Assembly (NCBI GenBank): GCA_012735135.1
Contig: JAAYHY010000104.1
Location: 1-64,000 of the forward strand
Source of the DNA: Bacillota bacterium
GTDB taxonomy: Bacteria > Bacillota > UBA4882 > UBA10575
Direction: 5' to 3'
DNA length: 64,000 nucleotides
The stretch's first letter is position 1. Every line of letters starts with the position of its first letter. The notes under the pieces are model-generated. The model was not told the DNA's origin and searched no databases. It worked only from the letters and a program-made list of their open reading frames with translations. Below, one piece after another: positions 30,513 to 40,471 of the stretch. The translations under genes were made by a program, and so were the position numbers.

Positions 30513-30896
30513 TTAGATTCCGGCAATAACATCGATTTCGACCCGCAGACCGCCAAAGATCTGAACCCCGGAAACACATAACCTGGCCGGAAAGTCGGTC
30601 CCGAAAAATTCCCGGTAAACTTGGTTCATTTCATCAAAATCATTAATATCCGCTAAATAAACATGACATTTCAGCACGTTCTTCAGGTCGCTGCCGGCTG
30701 CTTCCAACACAGCTTTAATATTAAGAAGCACTCTTCTGGTCTGTTCCGCAACTGTTCCATGTTGTAACATTCCACTTTCCGGGTCGATCGCAACCTGTCC
30801 GGAGAGAAAGAGTAAATTTCCAAAACGGACTGCTTGCGAATAAGGTCCTACTGCTTCCGGCGCCTGTTCCGTAGTGATGATTTCCCGCACCTGCAT
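30513..30896 (-). CDS. RidA family (YjgF) reactive enamine/imine deaminase
   Basis: EAVGPYSQAVRFGNLLFLSGQVAIDPESG; FPARLCVSG. Confidence 0.93.
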   Translation of the reverse strand: MQVREIITTEQAPEAVGPYSQAVRFGNLLFLSGQVAIDPESGMLQHGTVAEQTRRVLLNIKAVLEAAGSDLKNVLKCHVYLADINDFDEMNQVYREFFGTDFPARLCVSGVQIFGGLRVEIDVIAGI

Positions 30897-30932
30897 CCCC
30901 CCTTTCTATCTGGAATTTCCGCCCGCCCATGT

Positions 30933-32222
30933 TCATTTCTGGGCTTGGATCTCTTCTATTATTTCCAAGAGGCACTTGTCGGTTTCCACCATTCCCGGGT
31001 TGTTGAGCTGCCCCAGCTTGGCAAAGGTGTGTTCAATGTTATGGGAGACGATTCCGTTGGCCGGAGGGATAAAGACTTTTTTCTTTGTCGCAAGATAAGC
31101 ATATTCGATCGCCGTGGCCGTCGCCGTACTCAGCTTGTAAGCGCAGGATTCCTTTGCGCCGTCACAAACGATGCCGGCCAGGGCGCCTAAAACCGAATGC
31201 ATTGCGTTGACCATATCCGTATAGCTTCCATCCAACAGATACACAGTTGCTGCCGCCACACCGGTCGCTGCCGCCACCGAACAGCCACAAAAAGCAGTCA
31301 TTCTTTTGATATGACCTTTAATATAAATGGTTATCGCTGAACTGATCGCCAGCGCCCTGGCCAATTTGACTTCAGGAGCCTTTAAAGCTTCCGCCGCCGC
31401 CAAAACTCCCAGGAAATTAGTGATTCCATGGTTCCCGCTACCGGCGATGGCCATAATCGGGACTTTTAGACCGATCATCCGGGCTTCCGCCGCCGCTGCC
31501 GTATACAGCTTACCTAGGATCATACCGGAATAGGGAAATTCGCTTTCTTTGACCATCCCGGAAAGGGCGGGGCCCATGACGGTGTTTTTATTACGGATCC
31601 CTTCTTCGGCCGCGGCTTTGTTTACCTTGGCGTCTTCAAGTAAAAAGCGGAGTTCTTCAAGGCCGAGCCCTTGGATCGTTTCGATCAGATCGGCAATTTT
31701 ATAATGAATTAGTTCATCGACACTCCCCTCCGTTGCGTCCACTGGTTTTTGGAAGAGGATTTGGTTATTTCGACCCGTTTCCGTTATGTTGGAGTAATCC
31801 CCCTGAATTACCGTCCAAGCCCGGTTACGGGCGCTTAAGACCTCGGCCTTGATGTACAAAGGATCGGGCGTGCTCTTTAGGTATGAGACTTCCACCCGGT
31901 TGGCTTTTAACAACTCCTGAGCGGCCTGAACAATTTGGTCATCGACATGGTCAAGTAAGCCAAGGCCCTCGGCGGTCCACTGGGCCAAGTAAATACCTAA
32001 AGCGGCCGCCTGGCGCAACCCCCGCTGGTTGGTTCCCGGGACCCCCACACTAATCCCATTCTTATATACATTGGGACTAACCGCTACTCGAATTTGGTCG
32101 GGCTTATCACCCAAAACCGCAGTGGCTTCGGCCACGGCCAGCGCCACCGCCCCCGGATCCGTGCAACCAGTCGATTTTTCGATCTCTTTCTTCAGGACTT
32201 CAATCAGCAGCGCTTTATCCAT
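30933..32222 (-). CDS. cyuA: L-cysteine desulfidase / L-serine dehydratase alpha-like (CyuA/YhaM, UPF0597)
   Basis: STGCTDPGAVALAVA, AIAGSGNHGITNFLGV, CDGAKESCAYKLS. Confidence 0.85.
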   Translation of the reverse strand: MDKALLIEVLKKEIEKSTGCTDPGAVALAVAEATAVLGDKPDQIRVAVSPNVYKNGISVGVPGTNQRGLRQAAALGIYLAQWTAEGLGLLDHVDDQIVQAAQELLKANRVEVSYLKSTPDPLYIKAEVLSARNRAWTVIQGDYSNITETGRNNQILFQKPVDATEGSVDELIHYKIADLIETIQGLGLEELRFLLEDAKVNKAAAEEGIRNKNTVMGPALSGMVKESEFPYSGMILGKLYTAAAAEARMIGLKVPIMAIAGSGNHGITNFLGVLAAAEALKAPEVKLARALAISSAITIYIKGHIKRMTAFCGCSVAAATGVAAATVYLLDGSYTDMVNAMHSVLGALAGIVCDGAKESCAYKLSTATATAIEYAYLATKKKVFIPPANGIVSHNIEHTFAKLGQLNNPGMVETDKCLLEIIEEIQAQK

Positions 32223-32450
32223 TCCTCCATCTCCTTTATCAATGATGCAGCATAACCCAACTTCTCTGTTCGCTTCAATAAATTTAATAATTAAGATTAA
32301 TGATCGGTCACCTCTTTCCTCTGGAGTTCTAACCTCTTTGTCCTCAAGAATAATACTTTGGTCTTATAGTTGACATAAACTTTCTTGGTTTTTTTAACCC
32401 CCTTCTCACCTTTTATTACCTTATCTGTAACATCCGGATAAAGGCAATAA

Positions 32451-32500
32451 AAATCCCTGATCGATCGGGAGTAACAGAAATCCCCGGATCAATCAGGGGT
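32451..32500 (-). terminator. long imperfect palindrome / terminator-like
   Basis: Minus: CCCCTGATTGATCCGGGGATTTCTGTTACTCCCGATCGATCAGGGATTTTT. Confidence 0.6.
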
Positions 32501-32542
32501 TACATCAGAAAGGCCCACGCTGCTGGTCGACCCACCCGGGTT

Positions 32543-33994
32543 TTATAAAACTAATTCTTTATATTCGCTGGGACTTATCCCTTCATGCTTGCGGAAAGCT
32601 TCACTGAAATAGTTTGGATCCGCATAACCCACCGCCGCCGCAACCTGGGAAACCGCAAGCCCGTTTTGGCTTAGCAGTTGCTTGGCTTTATCCATCCGGA
32701 TGGCAATCAGATAACTCTTAAAGGGAACGCCAATTTCTTCTTTAAAGAGACGGCTAAAATAACCGGGGCTGATGTTCAGTTCCCGGGCGACCGTGACAAG
32801 GGAAATATCTTCGGAATAGTGTTCGAGTAGGTAATTAACCGCTTTCGCCACCAATGGTTGCCGGCTCGGAATTCCCGCGCTGATCTGCCCATGAATTTTA
32901 CCCACCAACCATTGGAAATCCCGCTCCAGGTGAGCGACGGAAAACCAAAAGGAAGCCGGTTTGAGAACGGAAGCACCGTTTAACCACAGGCCTTCACTGA
33001 TTCCCACCATCTTCAAGGCGTTGATTAAAGCTTCAACCCATGTCCTCAACACCGGATAGCTATGCTCACTCAAGGCCACCAGCCGGGGGACCATATTATG
33101 CAACATCTCATCAATTTGACCGGTTTCACCCCGGCGCACCAGGTTAACCAACTGTTGTTCCATGGTTACGGGATAGTCATAGCGTTTCTTCCTTCTCTCC
33201 TTTACAGTCTGGGCATATTCGAGGATCCGGGCCGCCGGATAAAAGATCTTATGGTTACAGGCCATCAGCGCCTGTTGGTACAGTTCGGCTAAAGCCCCGG
33301 AACCCCCCAGTCCAAGAACCAACTCTTGGCCGAAACGGCGGACAAAACCCGCGGCAATGCCGGATAATGTCTTCTTGATCTCCGACAGATCATCCTTTAG
33401 GTAAGCAATGACCCGCTCTTCCATTACTTCGACTTTACTCCCCGCCGGTAACTCCGAAGCAAAAAAAGCCGCATAGTCGTCTAACTTGTCACCGGTCTCG
33501 GCAAAACCGGCGACAATAACCGTCGACACACTAAAGCCCAGACAGTCTTGGGCTTTGCGTGTGCGGTCCGTTTCCAGCAAAGGCCAGACCGGTTGGGCGC
33601 CGGCGCTGATCAGGGCGTTATGTTTTTGCAAGGCTTCCCCGATCGTAGCCAGGAGAAGTTTTGGTCTGACCGGTTTGGAAAGGTAATGGTTGATGCCGAA
33701 AGACATCGCTTCCCGGGCGTATTCAAATTCGTTATAAGCAGTAACGATAATAATTTCCGTCCGTAACCGCTGTTTCCGTACATACCTGGCTACTTCAAGC
33801 CCGGATTTTCCCTTTAATCTAATATCCAGGAGGATCAGGTCGGGCTTCCAGACGGCGATCACGTCGATTGCCTCTTCCACGGTTTCTGCCACTTTAACCA
33901 TTGTCTGGCCATAAACCGCAGAAATCTCCGCCTGAAGTTCGTTTCTTTCGTAGGGTTCATCCTCAATAATCAAAATTTTACTCATTCTCCGCAC
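32543..33994 (-). CDS. response regulator, YesN/AraC type
   Basis: ILIIEDEPYERNEL receiver; AraC HTH YADPNYFSEAFRKHEGISPSEYK. Confidence 0.92.
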   Translation of the reverse strand: MRRMSKILIIEDEPYERNELQAEISAVYGQTMVKVAETVEEAIDVIAVWKPDLILLDIRLKGKSGLEVARYVRKQRLRTEIIIVTAYNEFEYAREAMSFGINHYLSKPVRPKLLLATIGEALQKHNALISAGAQPVWPLLETDRTRKAQDCLGFSVSTVIVAGFAETGDKLDDYAAFFASELPAGSKVEVMEERVIAYLKDDLSEIKKTLSGIAAGFVRRFGQELVLGLGGSGALAELYQQALMACNHKIFYPAARILEYAQTVKERRKKRYDYPVTMEQQLVNLVRRGETGQIDEMLHNMVPRLVALSEHSYPVLRTWVEALINALKMVGISEGLWLNGASVLKPASFWFSVAHLERDFQWLVGKIHGQISAGIPSRQPLVAKAVNYLLEHYSEDISLVTVARELNISPGYFSRLFKEEIGVPFKSYLIAIRMDKAKQLLSQNGLAVSQVAAAVGYADPNYFSEAFRKHEGISPSEYKELVL

Positions 33995-34679
33995 CTCGGC
34001 CTAGATTTATGGGTAAAGACAAGGTCACTTCCGTACCACGCCCAGGTCTGCTCTTGATGGAAAAACAATAGCGGTCACCGTAAAACAGATCCAGCCTTGC
34101 TTTGACATTTTTGATCCCCATCCCGCTGGTTTGAACCCGGGAAGGCTCAATTTGCCCGTTTAAAATCTGATCCACCTTCTCCTGGTTCATACCGACGCCA
34201 TTATCGATTATTTTAATGATGACTTCAGCACCGTCCCGCGCCGCAGAAACGTTGATGGAACCTTTTCTTGAAAGGGGCTCCACCCCATGGATCACCGCAT
34301 TCTCGACCAAAGGTTGCAGGGAGAAGACGGGAATCATCGTGTCTTCCACTGCTTTTTCCAGCCAAATTTCGGTTTCCAACTGACCTATATACCGCATCCT
34401 TTGGATCTTTAAGTAACTTTCCAGATGGTGGAATTCTTCCCCAAGGGTACAACTGGAATAAGATGTGGTATAACTGCGCCGTAAAAGATCGGATAAGTTA
34501 TAAATAAGGTCGGCGGTCTGTTCCGCCTTTTCCTTTAAGGCTACCCTCGCCACTAAATTCAGGGTGTTAAAGAGGAAGTGGGGACTGATTTGCGCTTGTA
34601 AAAAACGGAACTGGGTCTCCCGTAAATTCTTCTCCAGCTTGATTTTGTCGGTCAATTGTTTGGCCTGCAATTCACCCAT
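33978..34679 (-). CDS. histidine kinase domain protein (lacks own sensor)
   Basis: LQAQISPHFLFNTLN, ENAVIHGVEP, DNGVGMNQEK; starts 1 codon after an in-frame TAG ending the PocR ORF. Confidence 0.88.
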   Translation of the reverse strand: MGELQAKQLTDKIKLEKNLRETQFRFLQAQISPHFLFNTLNLVARVALKEKAEQTADLIYNLSDLLRRSYTTSYSSCTLGEEFHHLESYLKIQRMRYIGQLETEIWLEKAVEDTMIPVFSLQPLVENAVIHGVEPLSRKGSINVSAARDGAEVIIKIIDNGVGMNQEKVDQILNGQIEPSRVQTSGMGIKNVKARLDLFYGDRYCFSIKSRPGRGTEVTLSLPINLGRGAENE

Positions 34680-34682
34680 TTC

Positions 34683-35192
34683 CTACTGGGTTTCGGTGAT
34701 GGAGATATATTCGGCCAGCAAGGACAGGAACATCATCGTGGTCGCCAGATCCCTTTCGTTCACCACTTTTACCTTTTTCCCATAGGCAATCAGTTTTTTC
34801 GCATCCAGCGCCAGTTCTTTTGCTTTTAACGGCAAAGCCGATAAAAACTTCTTTTTTTCACCCGCCATCAGCATCTGTCCACAGGTGACGCTATAATTGC
34901 ATTTACCATTGATCACAATCGGGATCGTAATCATCGTCAAACCCATATAACATTGGGTTATTCTTGGTTTAAGCTCTTTTTCCGCTTCTTCGCATAAATT
35001 ATTACATTCCATACACTTGGGGCCGCCTTTTTCACTATTAATCACATACTTACAAAACTCGGAGAAAATGTTTAAGTTAAAGGGAAGAACCGATCGCCCT
35101 TGGCTATCCATAAACGAGATCGAATGTCCAGTCACAGAAATAAATGTATGGTTAACCTTTTCCATCATTTTGATAATATTCTGCTGCGACAA
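34683..35192 (-). CDS. PocR ligand-binding domain protein
   Basis: FCKYVINSEKGGPKCMECNNLCEEAEKELKPRITQCYMGLTMITIPIVINGK: PocR-type Cys pattern; same frame as the downstream kinase. Confidence 0.82.
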   Translation of the reverse strand: MSQQNIIKMMEKVNHTFISVTGHSISFMDSQGRSVLPFNLNIFSEFCKYVINSEKGGPKCMECNNLCEEAEKELKPRITQCYMGLTMITIPIVINGKCNYSVTCGQMLMAGEKKKFLSALPLKAKELALDAKKLIAYGKKVKVVNERDLATTMMFLSLLAEYISITETQ

Positions 35193-35457
35193 AGCAACCC
35201 CCCCTTATCCGAATGCGCCTTTGGTCCTTATTACCTTTTCTTCGGCCCTTCAAAAATACCTTTAATTGAGGTCTTCTCTTTCTCCCTGTTTAGCCGGGAC
35301 GGCCAAGGATGGGAACAAAGAAAAGATCAACATTGCTCAGCCGGATATTTAAGTATTTTGTGATCATCACGACCTAATCGACGCCCAAGGTAGAGATAGA
35401 GAATCCCCTGAAGAATTTTTAGCGCCTGTTTTGTGCCGGCAGGTGAGACAGAGTAAA

Positions 35458-35492
35458 ACAGCAACCGGCGTTAAGGCCGGTTGCTGTTCGTT
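35458..35492. terminator. hairpin between SIMPL gene and upstream region
   Basis: AACAGCAACCGGC gttaag GCCGGTTGCTGTT. Confidence 0.75.
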
Positions 35493-35550
35493 AGAATCAC
35501 TCATTTTTCCTGGCAAGGCCGCCTTGGAAGGCCGGAAAGCTTGAAAACCC

Positions 35551-36264
35551 CTATTTCAAGCCAAAGGTCACATGGGCCGTAACCCGGATCTGTTGCTGCC
35601 GGGTTGAGGTGTCGTGGATCCCGCCCGATTCAACCCGGGTCGAATTGGGTTCGGTGATCTGAAACACACCCGAACGGACCGATACGATCTTGCCGACTTT
35701 CACATCGGTCTGTTCCACCATCTTTTCCGCCCGTTCCCGGGCATTTTTCGTTGCTTCCCCCACCAGTTCCTTTTTGAGTTCATCGATGCCGGAATAAAAA
35801 TATTCCAGATTCGAATTGATCGTTCCTCCGTCCAGGAGTTCCATCGGGTCGAAGGCCATCTTTTCCACCGTATCCACCTGGTCGGTGATGATATAAATCG
35901 TCTGTTGGAAGTGGTATCCCCGGAAGATCCGCGCCTCTGAGGTATAATCGTACTCCTTGTAAACCTGGGCTGGTTTCATCGTCACACAGTCACGCCCGAT
36001 GCCTTTCGTTTCAAGTAAAGCGAAGATCTTTTCCCGGACCGTTTTTAGCCTCTCATAACCGGCGGATAGATTGTCGCCCAAAATATCCTCTTCAATATTG
36101 AGCGTCCATTTCACGGTATCCGCTTCAAAGTTTTGGGAAGCCGCCCCGACCACAGTGATGGTCTGTCCCGGATTCTGCGCCCGGTAAAAATAGGAGCCAA
36201 AGATAACCGCGGAAATGATTAATGAGACCCCAAGGATTAACCCCGCTTTTATTCCGGAATTCAT
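35551..36264 (-). CDS. SIMPL (DUF541) domain exported protein
   Basis: N-terminal TM; ITVVGAASQNFEADTVKWTLNI; ERAEKMVEQTDVKVGKIVSV. Confidence 0.85.
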   Translation of the reverse strand: MNSGIKAGLILGVSLIISAVIFGSYFYRAQNPGQTITVVGAASQNFEADTVKWTLNIEEDILGDNLSAGYERLKTVREKIFALLETKGIGRDCVTMKPAQVYKEYDYTSEARIFRGYHFQQTIYIITDQVDTVEKMAFDPMELLDGGTINSNLEYFYSGIDELKKELVGEATKNARERAEKMVEQTDVKVGKIVSVRSGVFQITEPNSTRVESGGIHDTSTRQQQIRVTAHVTFGLK

Positions 36265-36710
36265 TTTGTTTCCCCCCTCTATAGCCTTAAATTTCCCCCA
36301 TAAAATTTGGAAAACCAACGGTAATCACCATGCCATCCTTTCTAAAAGTACATTATGGGGTTTCTTTTTCCTCTATGCATTTCCTGGGAATCATTTCGCC
36401 AAACCCCCATGCTTATCCTCCAGAGGAAAAGGCAATCCTTGCCACAAGCGATAAGAGGTTTTTCTTGGTAGTCCTCCACCCCATCTCAAAGCCGGATGAA
36501 GAATAATTTTGGTCTCAGGGAACTTTCCGGCAAGTTTAATTAAAATTAATTAAAAATTAAAAGAAGGAAAACAGGGAATAATGGGTTCAAACCTGTATCC
36601 TTCCAGGGGGAAAATGAGGGGGAATAATCAAAACAGATGAACCGGGGGAACCCTTCTCCACCATGAGAAGGAGTGGTCGTGGAAACCCACTAAAAAAAAC
36701 AAAGGAGCGG

Positions 36711-37340
36711 TTGGATTTGGTAAAAAAAGACTCTCTTCATCTCACTATAATGCTCTCCGTTTTTTACGTGGCCGCACAGATGTTATCGGACATTACCAGT
36801 TTAAAGATTATTTCCTTGTTCGGCTGGAGTATGGACGCGGGGACTTTAATTTATCCAATTACCTTCACCTTGCGGGATCTGGTCCATAAAGTGGCCGGCC
36901 TAAAAGTAGCGCGCCTGCTGATTTTTCTCGCCGCCGGGATCAACCTCTTTATGGCCGGGTTGTTTTGGTTGGTCTCGATTTTGCCGCCGGATCTGTCCGT
37001 CGGGTTACAAACCGAATTTGGGCTGGTTCTATCCCCGGTTTTCCGGATTACGCTTGCTTCCATCGTTGCCGAAGTGGTGGCGGAATTGATTGACGGGCAA
37101 GTCTATGAAATCTGGGTGAAGAAGTTTAAGGACAGTTGGCAATGGGGGCGGGTTTTAGCCTCAAATCTGATCAGTGTGCCGGTGGATTCTTTTATCTTTG
37201 TATGTGTCGCCTTTTCCGGTGTGCTTCCTTTTTCCGTGCTGATCTCTATTTTCACCACCAATGTTCTTTTAAAATTGCTGGTGGCGATCTTGTCGATGCC
37301 GGCCATTTATTTGGTTCGCGGGACCAAACCGGCTTCTTAA
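36711..37340 (+). CDS. queuosine precursor transporter family (YhhQ/VUT)
   Basis: MLSDITSLKIISLFGWSMDAGTLIYPITFTLRDLVHKV. TTG start preceded by AAAGGAGCGG. Confidence 0.85.
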   Translation: MDLVKKDSLHLTIMLSVFYVAAQMLSDITSLKIISLFGWSMDAGTLIYPITFTLRDLVHKVAGLKVARLLIFLAAGINLFMAGLFWLVSILPPDLSVGLQTEFGLVLSPVFRITLASIVAEVVAELIDGQVYEIWVKKFKDSWQWGRVLASNLISVPVDSFIFVCVAFSGVLPFSVLISIFTTNVLLKLLVAILSMPAIYLVRGTKPAS

Positions 37341-37436
37341 CCAATTCCGGTCAGACCCTATCTTGGTTGTGGATTATTCCTCCCCTGTTCATTATTACTC
37401 CATCTCTTCACCGGAAACACGACCGTTAATTGCAAA

Positions 37437-37459
37437 GAACCCCCCTGTTGGGGGGTTTT
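37437..37459. terminator. hairpin ACCCCCCTGTTGGGGGGTTTTT
   Basis: C6/G6 stem with T-tract. Confidence 0.7.
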
Positions 37460-37512
37460 TAGGTTATTCGGTTTTTTTCCGTGACCGGTTAATGTTAAAG
37501 CAAGGCCTTTCC

Positions 37513-38718
37513 TTAAACATCCTTGCCGGCGCCCACTTCGCCGGCTTTCGTGATCGCCAATTTAGCAAAGAAGGGACCAATAATTTCATAGATCACCACC
37601 GCGCCTAAGACTACCGTCGTCACCACCTCGGCAATTTCGGCAAAATTCTGTTGCACCATTAAGCTAAGACCAATCGCCACCCCGGCCTGAGGAATCAAGC
37701 CCAACCCCAGATACTTTTGGACGGTGCGCGGCGCGTGACTTAAAACCGCACCTAACCAAGCTCCCAACATCTTCCCTAGCACACGGCTGATAATAAAGAC
37801 AACGCCGATTACCCCTACCTTCTGTAAGACGGCCAACTCCAGATTGGCGCCGGCCAGCACAAAAAAGAGAACATAAATGGGGGTGTCAATCGATTTCACC
37901 AGGGCGAAAAGGCGGCCGCTTTCCTGTGGGAAGAGGTTGACCGCCATACAACCCATAGTCATACAGGTTAACAAGGAAGACAGATGAAGGGCTTCGGCCA
38001 GCCCGGTTAAGCCCAAGATTAAGCCTAGGGTCACCACCAGTTTATCTTCTTGCTCTTTAAAGCGGGAACTGATGAGGAGGAGCAGCCACCCAAAGATGAT
38101 ACCCAGTAAAAGTGAACCGAGGATTTCCCAGAGCGGCGTAGCCACCATCGCCAGTAAACCACCGCTTACTTTCCCCGCCATCACTTTGGCGACGGCCATA
38201 CATAAACCGAAAATAATCAGGCAAAGGGCATCATCAATGGCCACTACGGCCAAAAGGTTCTCCGTCAATGGTCCTTTCGCTTTATACTGGCGAAGCACCA
38301 TAATGGTGGCGGCCGGCGCCGTCGCCGTGGAAATGGCGCCAAAGATTAAAGCCTTATACAGTTCCACCCCGGCGAGCAGGGTCAGGGATAAAGTTACGAA
38401 GAGAAAGGCGCCAATCACCTGAACAACCGCGATCACAACTGAAGTCTTTCCGCATTGCTTCAACTGTTTTAGGGAAAACTCTCCTCCGATTAAAAAGGCG
38501 ATCAGCCCCAAGGCAATAGAATTAACCGGCGTCAACTCGGTGATAAGCTCTGGGGAAACAATCCCAAGCAGGGAGGGGCCGAAAAACAAGCCGGCCACTA
38601 AATAACCGGTTACCGCCGGCAATTTAAGATAGTTAATCAATTTGCCAAACGTAAAGCCTGCCACAAGGATTAAACCGATAAAAAGTACCATCTCCATCCT
38701 CTCCGACTCCCGTTTCAA
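37513..38718 (-). CDS. cation:proton antiporter (CPA2-like)
   Basis: 12-TM-like; AVTGYLVAGLFFGPSLLGI, AISTATAPAATIMVLRQY. Confidence 0.88.
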   Translation of the reverse strand: MKRESERMEMVLFIGLILVAGFTFGKLINYLKLPAVTGYLVAGLFFGPSLLGIVSPELITELTPVNSIALGLIAFLIGGEFSLKQLKQCGKTSVVIAVVQVIGAFLFVTLSLTLLAGVELYKALIFGAISTATAPAATIMVLRQYKAKGPLTENLLAVVAIDDALCLIIFGLCMAVAKVMAGKVSGGLLAMVATPLWEILGSLLLGIIFGWLLLLISSRFKEQEDKLVVTLGLILGLTGLAEALHLSSLLTCMTMGCMAVNLFPQESGRLFALVKSIDTPIYVLFFVLAGANLELAVLQKVGVIGVVFIISRVLGKMLGAWLGAVLSHAPRTVQKYLGLGLIPQAGVAIGLSLMVQQNFAEIAEVVTTVVLGAVVIYEIIGPFFAKLAITKAGEVGAGKDV

Positions 38719-38758
38719 GATTCTTAATTAAGCATTAAGTAAGCATTAGCACCTTACG

Positions 38759-39160
38759 TTAACCATTATCCTGCTCGGATTGGTTTTGAATAAATTTTCT
38801 CCCCAACCCGACCGCTTTGACCACCGGCACCACAAACATCAGACCGGTACAAGCCTCTGCAAAATTATGGAACATAGTCGATAATTTCTCCATCGCCTGG
38901 TTGATCTTCTCCGGATGTTTGGAAAGGGCAAAAATGGTTCGATTATGCGCATGTTCTTTGGTCATCAACCCTTTAAGGCCAAAAAAGATCGGAATATTGG
39001 CGGATAGCACTTTCGCCATGCCCTGGGTCTCGATGACGGTAGCGCCCCGCATTTCACATTCTAAAAGGACCTCCAAAACTTGCTCTGTTTTCTCCGGATC
39101 ATCAACAATAATAAATAAAGCTTGAATCATTTCCTCACTCATCTTTTTACCCTCCTGCAC
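38759..39160 (-). CDS. PII-like signalling protein
   Basis: Ferredoxin-like pattern ALFIIVDDPEKTEQVLEVLLECEMRGATVIETQGMAKVL; adjacent to antiporter. Confidence 0.6.
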   Translation of the reverse strand: MQEGKKMSEEMIQALFIIVDDPEKTEQVLEVLLECEMRGATVIETQGMAKVLSANIPIFFGLKGLMTKEHAHNRTIFALSKHPEKINQAMEKLSTMFHNFAEACTGLMFVVPVVKAVGLGRKFIQNQSEQDNG

Positions 39161-39339
39161 TCCTTATCTTCGCTCCTCTTGCCAAAAAGGCCGAAGTTTT
39201 CGGTCCGAATCCTTCACCACTCAATTCTACTCCTTGCCGTCTTGACAATTCAAGGTCAACTCGTTAAATAAACGGTAAACTATGGCATAGAAATAGATCA
39301 GAAAAGGAGCCAGCTTTACCGCTGCCTCCTTCTCTTGTT

Positions 39340-39759
39340 TTATTCCCCGATAATTTTGATTAGCACCTTTTTCCGCCGCTGGCCATCAAACTCGCCATAA
39401 AAGATCTGCTCCCAAGGGCCGAAATCTAATTTACCCCCGGTTACCGCCACCACTACTTCCCTTCCCATAACCTGCCTTTTCAGGTGGGCGTCGCCGTTAT
39501 CTTCCCCGGTGAGGTTGTGGTAATATTGGGAGGTGGGTTCATGGGGAGCGAGCTTTTCCAACCAGTTCCGGAAATCCTGCCATAAACCCCTTTCATGGTC
39601 ATTGATAAAGACACTGGCTGTGATATGCATCGCATTGACCAGGCATAGACCTTCCTTGATTCCGCTTTCCGCCAAGGCGGCTTCAACCTGGTCGGTGATG
39701 TTAATTAGCTCGACCCGCTCTTTGGTCTGGAAAACCAGTTCTTTTCGGTACGACTTCAT
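39340..39759 (-). CDS. YjbQ/UPF0047 family (secondary thiamine-phosphate synthase-like)
   Basis: [46 protein letters not shown]. Confidence 0.9.
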   Translation of the reverse strand: MKSYRKELVFQTKERVELINITDQVEAALAESGIKEGLCLVNAMHITASVFINDHERGLWQDFRNWLEKLAPHEPTSQYYHNLTGEDNGDAHLKRQVMGREVVVAVTGGKLDFGPWEQIFYGEFDGQRRKKVLIKIIGE

Positions 39760-39912
39760 GCGATCACCTCATTTATGATTCTTATCAACAGTATGGTAAT
39801 TCTGCTTTCTTCTCTCCTTCCCTCGTTAGCTTTTCATCCCGCCAATAAAAAATCCGCCCTGGGGGCGGTTGACCTGTTCCGATCCGGATCTCCCTAATGA
39901 TTGGTTAACCTT

Positions 39913-40389
39913 TCAGAGCTTTACCTTCATCACCGTCGAACGGGGAGTTACTTTCCCCGGGTAAAGATGGAGTTCTCGCACCGCTTCCATATTGGTGATC
40001 AATAACGGGATCAGAGTCGATTTGGCCTTTTCGGAAATGAGCTTCAAATCAAACTCCATAAGTTTCTCACCGGCTTTTACCTGTTGGTTTGTCCGGACAA
40101 AGCTTTTGAATCCTTCTCCTTGCATCTCCACGGTATCGATGCCAATATGAATCAGAATCTCCAATCCTTCTTTCGTCCGCAAGCCGATGGCATGTTGTGT
40201 CGGGAAGACCTGTACGACTTCACAGTTGACCGGAGCATACAGCACTCCTTCCTCCGGTCTGAAGGCCAAACCATCACCAACCATTTTCCCGGCAAATACC
40301 TCGTCGGGAACTTCCATCAGATCAACGGTATCTCCCTTGACCGGTGCTTTAATTTCCACAATTTTTTCCTTTTTAAAGAGGCCCAGCAC
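39913..40389 (-). CDS. PTS glucose-type EIIA component
   Basis: PVKGDTVDLMEVPDEVFAGKMVGDGLAFRPEEG; EILIHIGIDTVEMQGEGF. Confidence 0.93.
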   Translation of the reverse strand: MLGLFKKEKIVEIKAPVKGDTVDLMEVPDEVFAGKMVGDGLAFRPEEGVLYAPVNCEVVQVFPTQHAIGLRTKEGLEILIHIGIDTVEMQGEGFKSFVRTNQQVKAGEKLMEFDLKLISEKAKSTLIPLLITNMEAVRELHLYPGKVTPRSTVMKVKL

Positions 40390-40471
40390 TTTCCAATTTC
40401 CTCCTCAGCCAGCAATATTCGCTTTGCCTGGTTAGTAGTTATTTACTCCTTTGTAGATTTTTCCGCTCCGC

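Noticed and set aside
36468-36520. Additional leader-element copy (GGTAGTCCTCCACC...CAAAGCCGGATGAAG)
   Set aside because: Only short partial similarity; not strong enough to call without a covariance model.
36560-36710. Possible preQ1 riboswitch before the queuosine transporter
   Set aside because: No convincing preQ1-I/II/III consensus found by eye.
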